From contig CP136067.1 in the NCBI GenBank assembly GCA_032622095.1, positions 372,001-436,000 on the forward strand: a stretch of 64,000 bases of DNA, written 5' to 3'. Positions within the stretch are counted from its first letter, which is position 1. Each line of letters opens with the position of its first letter. This document shows, one piece after another, positions 49,749 through 60,711 of this stretch. This stretch comes from Siphonodentalium dalli. Its lineage: Eukaryota > Mollusca > Scaphopoda > Gadilida > Siphonodentaliidae. Position numbers and translations under genes: made by a program. The notes under the pieces were generated by a model that did not search any database, was not told where the DNA came from, and was given only the letters and a program-made list of their open reading frames with translations.

Positions 49749-49973
49749 CATAGCCCTCAGTCTGGAGAATGCTCAGCTCGACTTTATGACTGTAACAGAT
49801 TACAACACGGATGACATAGACAGCATCCTACAGAACGCCATTGAGAAAATGACGCGTCACTGCCGTCAGCCCTCGGTCTAGAGAACGATCAGCTCAACTT
49901 TATGACTATGACAGATTACAACACTGATCTCATCGACAGCATTCTACAGAACACCATTGAGAAAATGACGTAA
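49749..49973 (+). pseudogene. Two tandem extra copies of the STAT5-like terminal coding block
   Basis: Copy 2 (49749-49853) and copy 3 (49854-49973) each repeat the CTCGGTCTGGAGA to GAGAAAATGACG segment of the last exon. Copy 2 has a TAA produced by an indel (gactgtaacag) and ends in ACGCGT without the TGA. Copy 3 has a TAG (ggtctagag) and ends in ATGACGTAA. If transcribed they lie in the 3' UTR of the normal transcript. No acceptor AG with a good pyrimidine tract precedes either copy, so independent splicing looks unlikely. Confidence 0.85.
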
Positions 49974-50160
49974 AACGTAATATAGAAATTTTCAATGCAA
50001 AGTAAGGGTGTTATCTCGGTTAGCAAACAACAATGATTTGACCAAATAAGGGTCATTTTAATATTTACCATATAATTAAGTCATCGCTAATAACACAAGT
50101 ATGTCATTGAATCGAAAAAATTCTCAAATTTATATATATAATAGCTGTAATTATCTAATT

Positions 50161-51062
50161 ATTAACCCTTTCATGACAGGAGCTTCCTGAATTTTTGCGA
50201 AAACCGTGTGCCAATGCATTCTCTTATATATAAAACCCTGTGCCAATGCATTCTCTTATATATAAAACCCTGTGCCAATTCTCTTATATATGCAAGTCGA
50301 CCAAAGGTTATATGTTAAAGAATGTAAGAAAAAATGATAAAAATGATAAAATTGTTGAAGAATATATAAGACAAAACTAGCCGATGAGCCCGACGTTGTC
50401 CGGGCTATTCAAAAACCAAATTTCAAGTCGATAGATCTACCCAGCCCGACGTTGTCCGGGCTATTCAAAAACCAAATTTCAAGTCGATAGCTCTACCCGT
50501 TTCCGAGATCTGGTCTGCGCATGCGCGAAGCTGGCGTTGCACGGACTCGGCAATCCGATAAAATTTGTATCCGGGGCAAGATACATTCACATACCAAATT
50601 TCAAGTCGATAGCTCCACCAGTTTCCGAGATCTCGTCTGCGCATGCGCGAAGCGGCCGCCGCACGGGCTCGCCAATACGACAATGACGACTGCCTGGTCA
50701 AACTACACACACGTACTAAGTTTCGTCCCGATCGGTCGAGAATCGTAGATTTGTATAAATGACAGACATACAGACAGAGGTCTTCAAAATATATATATGC
50801 AAGTCGACCAAAGGTTATATGTTAAAGCATGTAAGAAAAAATGATAAAAATGATAAAATTGTTGAAGAATATATAAGACAAAATGATAAAATTTGTTATA
50901 GAATGTAAGATAAAATTATAAAAAATGATAAAAATTGTTAAAGAATAATTGATAAAAATTTATATAAAAAATCATTAGGCCAATGCATTCTCTTATATAT
51001 GTGTGGCGACCAATGGTCGACTCCCATATATAAGAGAATGTATTGGCACAGGGTCTTTATTA
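50161..51062. mobile_element. Family B MITE interrupted by a LINE-like tail
   Basis: Starts ttaaccctttcatgacagga (TTAA at 50162) and has three copies of ccctgtgccaatgcattctc. It is interrupted at about 50377 by a 0.42-kb piece, resumes and ends at ggcacagggtctttatt. A roughly 90-bp stretch is duplicated on both sides of the interruption. Confidence 0.8.
50377..50793 (+). mobile_element. LINE 3' tail-like insertion with long direct duplication
   Basis: Tandem units of aaatttcaagtcgatagctc and gtttccgagatctggtctgc end in tcggtcgagaatcgtagatt and gacagacatacagacagag. An acagacag tail after such sequence is common for RTE/CR1-like LINE ends. Flanks 50287-50376 and 50794-50884 are near-identical (gcaagtcgaccaaaggttat). 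Confidence 0.6.
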
Positions 51063-52040
51063 AATGCATGACTCAGTCAGTGTTCGATGTCTACTTTTGG
51101 GTTGCACAATGTCATATCACATACCTATAGTGTAAAGTTATCCATTTTTATTGAGCCACCGACTACATAGATGTAGTAATTAATACCAGACAATTGTGAC
51201 AACATTTGTCAACATTCAGTGGTTAATATAAAATTGACTAGCGTGATTCATCGTTGGTTTACTTTATAATGCGATTCAGCATTTGTTTACTTTTTAACAC
51301 GATTCAGCATTGGTATATTTTTGCAGCATTATTCAGCATTGGTATACTTTTGTGGCACGATTCAGTACAGTCTTTGTAAACATACACTCAGATTCATACT
51401 GTTACTGAGTCTATTGCACTCCCATCAACTTTTCATTTCTGTACAGTTGCGGGCTTCCCCCAAATTACGTCACACCACGCTAAATATAAATGAAAAATTA
51501 GTCGTGATTGATAGGTGTACACATGGTCACGTGTCAGTGCCGCCATGGCCGCTTCAACCCCTGTGAAGCCGATTCTCAGAATCGGAATTAATAGTTGCAG
51601 GGTTTGTGACTTTTCATTCGACAGATCTGCTTGAAATTATAAAAAATGTCAATTTATGTGGATTTCTTGGACTTAAAACAAATTATTTCTCTCTTCCAGT
51701 ATAACATGACGTCATGGATACTATTTTTAACAACCTTTATCCACACCAAGAGCACGTGACATATTAATAGTTTTTTATTGGCACACACATTTCTTAGAGT
51801 AAGTTTTGATTGGCGGTAAATACAAGAATCCCGGGTTTGGGAAATGAAAATTGAACGAAAGGTCGTCAGACCCACTATTTTTTATATGTGGGTATGTAGT
51901 TTACTCCAGACTGTATTCAGTATTGGTATACTTTTGCTGCACGATTCAGCATTGGTATACTTTTGCTGCACGGTGATCGGAAATTTTAACACAAATGCGT
52001 TAGACTTCAACATGATGCAATTAAATTTAATGTGTCAGGG
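51063..52040. other. Intergenic stretch, only short direct repeats seen
   Basis: cattggtatacttttgcagc-type words recur at about 51270-51370 and 51915-51975. No gene is recognised. If the zinc-finger fragment downstream is an exon, its other exons are not apparent here. Confidence 0.5.
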
Positions 52041-52042
52041 AT

Positions 52043-52306
52043 CCAACATACATACATATGAGAATCCACACTGGTGTGCGTTCGTATAATTGCGATATAT
52101 GCACAAAATCATTTATCAGTCCGGGTAGATTGGCTGATCATAAGAGAATCCACACAGAAGATCGTCCGTATCAATGTGATACGTGTGGAAAATCATTCAT
52201 TACTTCTAACAATTTATTGATACATATGAGAATTCACACCGGAGAACGACAAACAACCATCACCGCATTAAAATGGACGCTTATTTTGAGAATATCTGTA
52301 ATATGA
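52043..52306 (+). pseudogene. C2H2 zinc-finger fragment (two complete fingers)
   Basis: Reads YIHMRIHTG (end of a finger), then CDICTKSFISPGRLADHKRI-H and CDTCGKSFITSNNLLIHMRI-H TGER. Both fingers fit C-x2-C-x12-H-x3-H with linkers HTEDRPY and HTGERQ. It runs into non-finger sequence and TGA at 52306. A preceding cag at about 52030 could be an acceptor. It may be one exon of a separate zinc-finger gene or an isolated duplicate; two fingers and no visible neighbours favour a fragment. The usual family members have many more fingers. Confidence 0.75.
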
Positions 52307-52340
52307 ATATGACAGTTTCTTGTTTTAGATAAACAAGATA

Positions 52341-52740
52341 TTAACCCTTTACCCAACAGAAGGGCCCTGTGCCAATGCATTCTCTTATATATGCGAGTCG
52401 ACCATAGGTCACCTCGCATATATAAGAGAATGCATTGGCTTAACACATTAAAAATTATAAAATTGTTAAAGAATGTAAGAAAAAATGGTAAAAAGTGTTA
52501 AAAAAAGATTTTTTTTAGGCCAATGCATTCTCTTATATATGCGAGGCGACCTATGGTCGACTCGCATATATAAGAGAATGCATTGGCACAGGGTATAACT
52601 GTAACTATCACAATGTGGTCAAGGAGCCGGTTCCAATGATATCCATATTTGTATGGTTCTATTGAGACAGACCGAAGATATTTTAGGCTGTTGAAGCTTT
52701 ATTTGGCCGGTTTTGGCCGGTTTGTTGGGTAAAGGGTTAA
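52341..52740. mobile_element. piggyBac-like MITE, family A
   Basis: TTAA at 52341 and 52737. Same ends and double hairpin as 38458-38857, in the opposite orientation. Located 35 bp after the zinc-finger stop. Confidence 0.92.
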
Positions 52741-52842
52741 AGAGATAATCTGTTTATAAAATAAACTTGTTTATCTAGTATTGTTTTTATTTGGTGTCTT
52801 GTTTATTGTTACCTTGATTTGTAAGTACTTGATTGTATCCAA

Positions 52843-53225
52843 GCCTTGAAATGCCTGTCATTTGCAGAATGATGTCCCCAGAAGGTGAATTTAGTGACGC
52901 TATCCTGCATAGCGGGCTAGCATCACTAAATTCACCCTCTGCTGAAACCTCATCTTCTCTGGAAAGTTTATTCATTATCAAATTTCTATAGAAACTTCTT
53001 CACATAGATTCTATTTCTTTTTTAGTTTAGTTTCTCTTTATCCCCAAATTGGCAGACACATTGCATAATCGAGGTTCCCAATGGGTGTACATCACAATAT
53101 TCACCATTTGGGAACTTCAATCTGAGTCTGTCACTCCCATAGCAGATGAGTCCATGCAGAATGAGGTCACTAAATTCACCCTCTGGGGACCTCATTCTGC
53201 AAATGGCAGACACTATTCTCAAACT
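52843..53225 (-). mobile_element. Family C full copy, minus orientation
   Basis: Palindromes at 52865-52940 and 53155-53215 flank the body (ttctatttcttttttagttt, ccaatgggtgtacatcacaa). Confidence 0.83.
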
Positions 53226-54505
53226 TGATTGTACCTATGTTTATGTATCTTGTTTTTGTTGTAAATTCTTGTTTTATACTGTTTTGAGTGATGCTTGAAT
53301 CAAGGTTTATCTAATAATGTTGATTTGTAAACTCTTGGATGTAAAAAGTATTCATAGTAAACTCTACACAGACCAAAATTCAACAAAAATGTTTTAATTA
53401 TATTAATTAATAAAGCATATGAAGGTAAAATAATTTAAGATTTTAACCAAATTTGGTGGGATTTGGCATTGTTAACCTTTCCATGACTGGAGCTTCCTGT
53501 AGGGATCCCCATCCAAGTGACAGCTTGTATTACTGAGTGTCGTCTGCTCACGTCCGTAAGGGTCTCCATAAGGGTAGTTTAACCCTTTCATGACTGGAGC
53601 TTCCTGAAATTCCATCACAATATTCACCATTTGGGAACTTCAATCTGAGTCTGTCACTCCCATAGCAGATGAGTCCATGCAGAATGGGGTCACTAAATTC
53701 ACCCTCTGGGGACCTCATTCTGCAAATGGCAGACACTATTCACAGACTTGTTTGTACCTATGTTTATGTATCTTGTTTTTGTTGTAAATTCTTGTTTTAT
53801 ACTGTTTTGAGTGATGCTTGAATCAAGGTTTTTCTAATAATGTTGATTTGTAAACTCTTGGATATAAAAAGTATTCATAGTAAACTCTACACAGACCAAA
53901 AATCAACAGAAATGTTTTAATTATATTAATTAACCCTTTTCCCAACAGAACGGCCCTGTGCCAATGCATTCTCTTATATATGCGAGTCGACCATAGGTCG
54001 CCTCGCATATATAAGAGAATGCATTGGCTTAACACATTAAAAATTATAAAATTGTTAAAGAATGTAAGAAAAAATGGTAAAAAGTGTTAAAAAAAGATTT
54101 TTTTTAGGCCAATGCATTCTCTTATATATGCGAGGCGACCTATGGTCGACTCGAATATATAAGAGAATGCATTGGCACAGGGCATAACTGTAACTATCAC
54201 AATGTGGTCAAGGAGCCGGTTCCAATGATATCCATATTTGTATGGTTCTATTGAGACAGACCGAAGATATTTTAGGCTGTTGAAGCTTTATTTGGCCGGT
54301 TTTGGCCGGTTTGTTGGGTAAAGGGTTAATAAAGCATATCAAGGTAAAATAATTTAAGATTTTAACCAAATTTGGTGGGATTTGCCATTGTTAACCTTTC
54401 CATGACTGGAGCTTCCTGTAGGGATCCCCATACAAGTGACAGCTTGTATTACTGAGTGTCGTCTGCTCACGTCCGTAAGGGTCTCCATAAGGGTAGTTTA
54501 ACCCT
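53164..54505. repeat. Local tandem duplication, second copy carrying a MITE
   Basis: 53164-53590 is repeated at 53688-53929 plus 54326-54505 (gacacta-ttc, gttttgagtgatgcttgaat, agcatatgaaggtaaaataa, gggatccccatccaagtgac). The second copy contains the family A MITE at 53930-54329, absent from the first copy. Confidence 0.92.
53930..54329. mobile_element. piggyBac-like MITE, family A, with paralogous empty site
   Basis: TTAA at 53930 and 54326. The paralogous uninterrupted sequence tattaattaataaagcatat at 53401-53420 has a single TTAA at the same place, which shows insertion at TTAA with duplication of exactly four bases. Confidence 0.95.
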
Positions 54506-54694
54506 TTCATGACTGGAGCTTCCTGAAATTTTGCAAAAACCCTGTGGCCTAACAATATTTACATTGTTATTGTAAGCCAATACATTCTCTTATATATGCA
54601 AGGCTCCCTATGGGATACTCACATATATAAGAGATTGCACTGGCACAGGGTATTTAATGCTGCACCAGCGCAGCTCCCGTCATCAAAGGGTTAA
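54498..54694. mobile_element. Family B MITE
   Basis: TTAA at both ends (54498, 54691), ends TTAACCCTTTCATGACTGGA and cgtcatcaaagggttaa. One hairpin (gccaatacattctcttatat). Confidence 0.85.
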
Positions 54695-55093
54695 ATTATT
54701 ACATTTGTTGACTTTGGAAAATTAGCCAGATTAAGCCACCCATAAGTGTAACTTGTAACATGTGTTTCCATTGACAATGAAAGTCACATGATGCATGTGA
54801 CCATATTGCCTGCAAAACATTGTTAAACCATTTAGAAGTTTTGTGTCCATGTGAGAATGGGCTCCTATTTTCAATGAAGCCAATAATGCTTATTTGTAGT
54901 GGCATTGTGACTCCTTGTTCTAACTACCGACTATCATATGAACCGATTTCAATAATTTTGGTACTTGTGCAGATCCTATGTAGCCATCACAGGTCAGATT
55001 AAGATTGAAGACCAGATTAAGATTTAAGACCAGATTAAGATTGAAGACCAGATTAAGACATCTTTCGAATTAAGCCACATCAGCGGTGCACTT

Positions 55094-55289
55094 ATAACCT
55101 TTTCATGATGGGAGCTGCGCTGGTGCAGCATTAAAGACCCTGTGCCATGCACTGGCTTACAAGGTCAAGGTAAATATTGTTAGACCAATGTATTCTCTTA
55201 TATATGTAAGGCTCCCTATGGTAGACTCACATATATAAGAGAATGCACAGGGTTTTCGCAAAATTTCAAGAAGCTCATGTAAGGGTTAA
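55094..55289. mobile_element. Family B MITE, opposite orientation
   Basis: ataaccttttcatgatggga, gctgcgctggtgcagcatta at left; aatttcaagaagctcatgta agggttaa at right. Confidence 0.82.
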
Positions 55290-55386
55290 TATGGTTTGGA
55301 GTAATCCAGTTATTTCAAACTAACCAATGTAAAGCCATAATGGCTAGTTTGGATTCAGTCTCTGTTACACCTGTTACACCTGTTAC

Positions 55387-55404
55387 ACCCCCCCCCCCCC
55401 CCCC
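55387..55404. repeat. C homopolymer run
   Basis: About 17 C in a row after three gttacacct units. G runs of similar kind occur at 59696-59715, 60207-60220 and 60388-60398. Confidence 0.95.
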
Positions 55405-55429
55405 TCGACAATCCACCCCAATCCACCTA

Positions 55430-55485
55430 CAGTAAAGCCCATAATTCTGCTGTGGTTAAGGAGTCGATTACTTAGGGCATTACTG
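55430..55485. mobile_element. 56-bp mini-element with TA flanks
   Basis: CAGTAAAGCCCATAATTCTG at left, tcgattacttagggcattactg at right, TA at both flanks. Ends are imperfect inverses (CAGTAAAGCCC / GGGCATTACTG). It consists of little more than two termini. Confidence 0.65.
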
Positions 55486-55672
55486 TATGCTTGTTGATGC
55501 TTTGAATCATGAATAAAAGATTTTATGGTAAATGCTTCATTGAATCTGATGTCTTATTAACTTGATTGCACTTATGTTTTCATGCTGCTAAACAAGAGTT
55601 AAGTCCCTTGCTGTGCTATGTCTGAACGCTGCCGGCATGTGTATTTTCTTAATTAAATCTAACATTTTTATG

Positions 55673-57850
55673 TTTACCCATACCGTCGTTAGTCTGTCCA
55701 TCTGTCCATCCATCCGTCTGTCTGTCTGTATGTAGACACTTTACGCATGGTGCGATAACTCAAACATTTTCTATCTGATCGGAATCAAATTTTGTATATG
55801 AATTTCTCAGCACAAAAGACAGATCGAGTTCGAATATGTGTTTGATCCGACTATTTTTAACTGAGTTATTGCCCTTTTTCGAAAAAATATTCACTTAAAA
55901 AAATAAATTTGATTTAATCCTTGCTCAATTTAACAAACAAACAAAAACAAACAAAATATATAAATAAATAACAAAACAGAATAATAAAAAAATTTAAATA
56001 ATTAAAAAAAAAAAAAATTAAGTTAACAAAATTTAAAAAACTAACACCATTATAACTCCGCCAAGGGTACCCCAAGCACACCAAAATTGGTTTAAATCGG
56101 TCCAAAATATTGTTATGTACTGGTCAATTTGTTTGGAGCGACATTCACCAATTCCATCCCATGCCTTTGGACTACTTAGCTATTAATATGGCTATATTAT
56201 TTTCTGATGTCTCTTATGCCAATGTGCAGATAAAGAAAGCTATGGTATCTAATTTAAAAAAAGTTTCAACAATACCCATCACATGCTGTTAACAGTAGAT
56301 TAGAACATCACTCTACAGATGGTCTGAGGTCATTATAAATGTTATTGGTTTCATAGAGATGCCAGTCTTTAACATAAACAATGCCTGTGATTTGTTGGGG
56401 ACTGAACAGAGCATGGAGCTTGCTATGTTTTTGTATCTTTGTTTTTTGTTAATTCTTCAGTGCACCTATGTTTTTGCATCTTGTTTTATGTTTTTTTGTT
56501 TATATAAATTCTTGTTTTATACTGTTCTAATGTGTGATTCTTGAATGAAGGTATTTCTATGTAAATTGTTTAAAAACTCTTATTTTATTCTGTTAAATTG
56601 GATGATACCTAATTGAATAATTCATAATATTTACATAGCTCATGTTTTTTTTAATACTAAATCCTGTTAGTTGGATGGTTGGATAGTTGGCATATTAGTT
56701 TTAAATGTGTAACCGTGGACTGATCAATCGATAATTGAGAGGTAGATTATTGGGCTAACTTACTGTGCTGCGCACTGTGGTATAATCTCTATACTGCAGG
56801 GAGATTTGTGGGCTAACTTAATGTGCTGTGTGGTATAATCTCGATACTGCAGGGAGATTTTTGGGCTAACTTACTGTGCTGTGTGGTATAATCTCTATAC
56901 TGCAGGGAGATTTTTGGGCTAACTTACTGAGCCGTGTGGTATAATCTCTCTACTGCAGGGAGATTTTTGGGCTAACTTACTGTGCTGTGTGGTATAATCT
57001 CTGTACTGCAGTATGAGTTTTGGGCTAACTTACTGAGCCGTGTGGTATAATCTCTGTACTGCAGGGAGATTTTTGGGCTAACTTACTGTGCTGTGTGGTA
57101 TAATCTCTGTACTGCAGTATGATTTTTGGGCTAACTTACTGAGCCGTGTGGTATAATCTCTGTACTGCAGTATGATTTTTGGGCTAACTTACTGTGCTGT
57201 GTGGTATAATCTCTGTACTGCAGTATGATTTTTGGGCTAACTTACTGTGCTGTGTGGTATAATCTCTGTACTGCAGTATGATTTTTGGGCTAACTTACTG
57301 AGCCGTGTGGTATAATCTCTATACTGCAGGGAGATTTTTGGGCTAACTTACTGTGCTGTGTGGTATAATCTGATTCTCTATAATGCAGACAGATTTTTGG
57401 GCTAACTTACTGTGCTGTGTGGTATAATCTCTATACTGCAGTAGGATTTTTGGGCTAACTTACTGTGCTGTGTGGTATAATCTCTATACTGCGGGGAGAT
57501 TTTTGGGCTAACTTACTGTGCTGTGTGGTATAATCTCTATACTGCAGTATGATTTTTGGGCTAACTTACTGATTTTTGATTTTGTGGAAATAATTAAGTT
57601 CGAATTTGTGTTCCCTCCTCCAATTGTTACCAGAGTTGTGGCCCTTTTTGTAGGGAATTTGCACTAAATTTTCATTGATTGCAGCAACTTAATAAGTCTG
57701 AATAGAACAGAATGAAATTTGTATGTGAGTTTACTAGGCCAAAATACAGGTCAAGTTTTAATTTGGGTTCCGACCGCCAATATTCATGGCCCTTTGTTGG
57801 AATTACTACGGGCGTATTTTGCCACACTCGAGTGATGCTCTTGTTATATT
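55673..57850 (+). mobile_element. Family D2 copy with an internal minisatellite
   Basis: Starts tttacccataccgtcgttag, cgtctgtctgtctgtatgta; ends tgccacactcgagtgatgct, cttgtt. The middle is occupied by the 56730-57570 array. Confidence 0.7.
56730..57570. repeat. About 56-bp minisatellite, 14 or more copies
   Basis: Unit ttttgggctaacttactgtg, ctgtgtggtataatctctat, actgcagggaga, with a tgctgtg / agccgtg alternation and a gggagat / tatgat alternation along the array. Confidence 0.95.
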
Positions 57851-57851
57851 A

Positions 57852-58094
57852 TTAGCCTTTCCATGACCGGAGCTTTTTGCGAAAACCCTGTGCCAATGCA
57901 TTATCTTATATGCGAGAGTCTCCAATCAGGGAGCCCATATATATAAGAGAATACGTTGGCTTGGGCTAACAATATTTACCTTGAACGTAAGCCATTGCCT
58001 TCTCTTATATATCCGAGGCTTCTTATGGGGGAGAATGTACTGGCACAGAATATTTAATGCTGCACCAGCGCAGCTACCATCATGAAAGGGTTAA
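57852..58094. mobile_element. Family B MITE
   Basis: ttagcctttccatgaccgga at left, agctaccatcatgaaaggg ttaa at right. Arms gccaatgcattatcttatat. Confidence 0.8.
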
Positions 58095-58109
58095 GCAATG
58101 TCAAAATGA

Positions 58110-58470
58110 TTTCAAACTAACCAATGAGAAGCTGTAATAGTTAGTGTGGATTAAAACTAACCAATGAGAAGCTGTAATAGTTAGTGTGGATTAAAACTAA
58201 CCAATGAGAAGCTGTAATAGTTAGTGTGGATTAAAACTAACCAATGAGAAGCTGTAATAGTTAGTGTGGATTAAAACTAACCAATGAGAAGCTGTAATAG
58301 TTAGTGTGGATTAAAACTAACCAATGAGAAGCTGTAATAGTTAGTGTGGATTAAAACTAACCAATGATAAGCTGTAATAGTTAGTGTGGATTAAAACTAA
58401 CCAATGAGAAGCTGTAATAGTTAGTGTGGATTAAAACTAACCAATGAGAAGCTGTAATAGTTAGTTTGGA
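58110..58470. repeat. 40-bp minisatellite, nine copies
   Basis: Unit attaaaactaaccaatgaga + agctgtaatagttagtgtgg, almost without substitutions. Confidence 0.96.
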
Positions 58471-58484
58471 TTGAGTTTTATCAG

Positions 58485-58612
58485 GCCTGAGAATATGGTG
58501 CCGGACATTTGCAGAATGAGGTCCCCAGAGGGTGAATTTAGTGACGCTACCCTGCAAAGTGGGCTAGCATCACCAAATTCACCCTCTGGGGACCTCATTC
58601 TGCTTAGGCCTC
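58485..58612. mobile_element. Family C solo palindrome
   Basis: Arms agaatgaggtccccagaggg and caccctctggggacctcatt with loop gacgctaccctgcaaagtgg. Confidence 0.85.
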
Positions 58613-60711
58613 ACTAACCTGAGATTTAAAGATGGTCTATCTCTTTGTAAACATGTGTTATATAGTTATCGGGGTATAATATATTAGATATGAATCGAAG
58701 ACTCATGTCCGGAAATGCTTCTATCGATTAATATTGATTATATTTTGAGTATTTTCTGGTCTAAATAGGTGTGATTTAACTAATGAACAATAGTGGTTAC
58801 TGTTAACAGAGACCAGAAATTTTATTGTGTAATTGTAATTTTGTCACAAATAAACTTTAAGTAAACTCAGTCATTGCTGAGCTATGGGAACAGCCTAATG
58901 ATCTATCACTATATGGTATCACCTGAATGGTCTGTTCTTAAAATAGAACAATAAAGTGTCCCATTTATATAATCATCTCATTTCATTATAAAATATTTGA
59001 AATCAAAGTTAATTGATAGACTCATTTTGAGGCAGGGGTCTTCAATTCATGTTTATTATTTTATACCCATGCAACTATTTAAAGAGATAATCCATCTTTA
59101 TGTTCCCAGATGGTGAATATTGTGATGTCCACCCATTAGGCACATAAATTATGCAATGTATCATCTGCCAATTTGTGGATATAGAGAAACTAATATAAAA
59201 AAGAACTGTTGTGAAGATTTTCTAAATAAACTTCAACACTTGTTAATATGATAATAAATATACTTCCCACAGAGATACTTTATATATATAGAGTGACTCC
59301 TAAGCTGTACTGATCATGAAATGATTCATTTTATTGTAAATGTTTATCGTGATTGCATCTGATGCCTGATTGTATCATGTTTTTTGTAAATTATGTTACA
59401 GATGCCTGAATGATTTTACTGCTGATTATAAAGAATTTATAAATCTCTAAATTCTTGTTTCTATTAATTATTATTATTGGCAACCATTGACCCCCCCTCT
59501 CTCTGAATGCAGCCGAGCTGGAACGACTTATCCCCTCCTTATAGCGGGGTTGGAGGAGAGGGGATGTCTCACCCCCTAACTTTGGTCAAAATTTTCAATA
59601 GTTGGAAATTTCATACCTGCCAAAACATTAGTTGGAAATTTCACACCAACAATAGGTTGAAAATGTTCTTGTAGTTTGATTTTCAAACAATTTATTGGGG
59701 GGGGGGGGGGGGGGGTAATTGTTTTTGGACCAATATTTTCCTATTTTTTGTCAAAATTTTGGACTGAAATGGTTATCATTTGGAAATTTTCAATCTTAGG
59801 GGTGGGGGTCAGGTTCAAAAACTGCTAGTTAATTTAAAAAAATAATATTGTTATTCATTTGGTAAACATTGGAATTGTCATCAGTTTGAAATTTCCAACA
59901 CTAGGAAAGCTTCAGTTGAGGCCAGTCCAGATGCTAGGATATGCGATTTTTTGGTATATTTTTCAAATTTTCTCACACCGGGCCGAACAACCACGGTCAG
60001 CCGGGTGTGTCCTAGTCTTTTGCCCACAGGCGTGTGCATTTGTCTGGATTTTGATCACTATATGTTAGGATTTATGCAATTTTTCCGGTTAAAATATCAA
60101 TGTTCTCATACCGGGAATATATAACCATGGTTTATGAATATATAGGATATTTAATAGGGGTGAAAATGAAATTATGCAAACTTGTGTTTTGGTCCGATTC
60201 TGAAATGGGGGGGGGGGGGGTGGGGGGTGAAGTTGGAATTTCCCAAGGTGGACACCGGGTTTATAGAAATGACTGGAGGGTATCATCAGGCCCGAAGCCA
60301 GACGACTCATTTTGAACTGATACGAGGGGCGAAGTTGTAAATGTTCCGACAACATCCGCGCGTGGTCGGATACCTCTGTGCCGAGTGGGGGGGGGGGGTG
60401 GTGGTATGGAAGCGAGGTATCGCCCCTTCCAAAGTTGAAAATTTTTGAAATTGTACATTCTGGTGCAGTTTGGCATTAAAACATATTATGTTACACATTC
60501 TGGGAAAAAAGAATGAAACATGCATTAATACTCTCCGGTTTAACACCGATGCATGGATGTATAGCATCTAAATAATATCCAATTATGGTTGCTCATGCAA
60601 GTAAACAAAGATATGATAATTCACGACATTTTGTCAGCAAACTAACAACTTAAGTTAATTTTAGCTCACCTTTGATCTTTATCATTTTGTCCAGTTGCAA
60701 GGCACGTGTCA
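58613..60711. other. Intergenic, low complexity, nothing recognised
   Basis: A family C body fragment lies at 59098-59290. From 59490 to 60480 the sequence is rich in G runs and ttggaaattt words. ORFs here cross homopolymers and have no motifs. Confidence 0.5.

Noticed and set aside
4081-53736. Recurrent ORFs with [11 protein letters not shown] or NSPSGDLI
   Set aside because: Both strands of the family C palindrome give this pair. It is explained by the repeat.
38752-54035. Recurrent ORF starting [20 protein letters not shown]
   Set aside because: Arises from the hairpin arm of family A MITEs in each copy (38752, 47587, 52446, 54035). It is not a conserved gene.
60089-60567. Minus-strand ORFs with PPPPPPP stretches
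   Set aside because: The proline runs come from G homopolymers on the plus strand; no domain.
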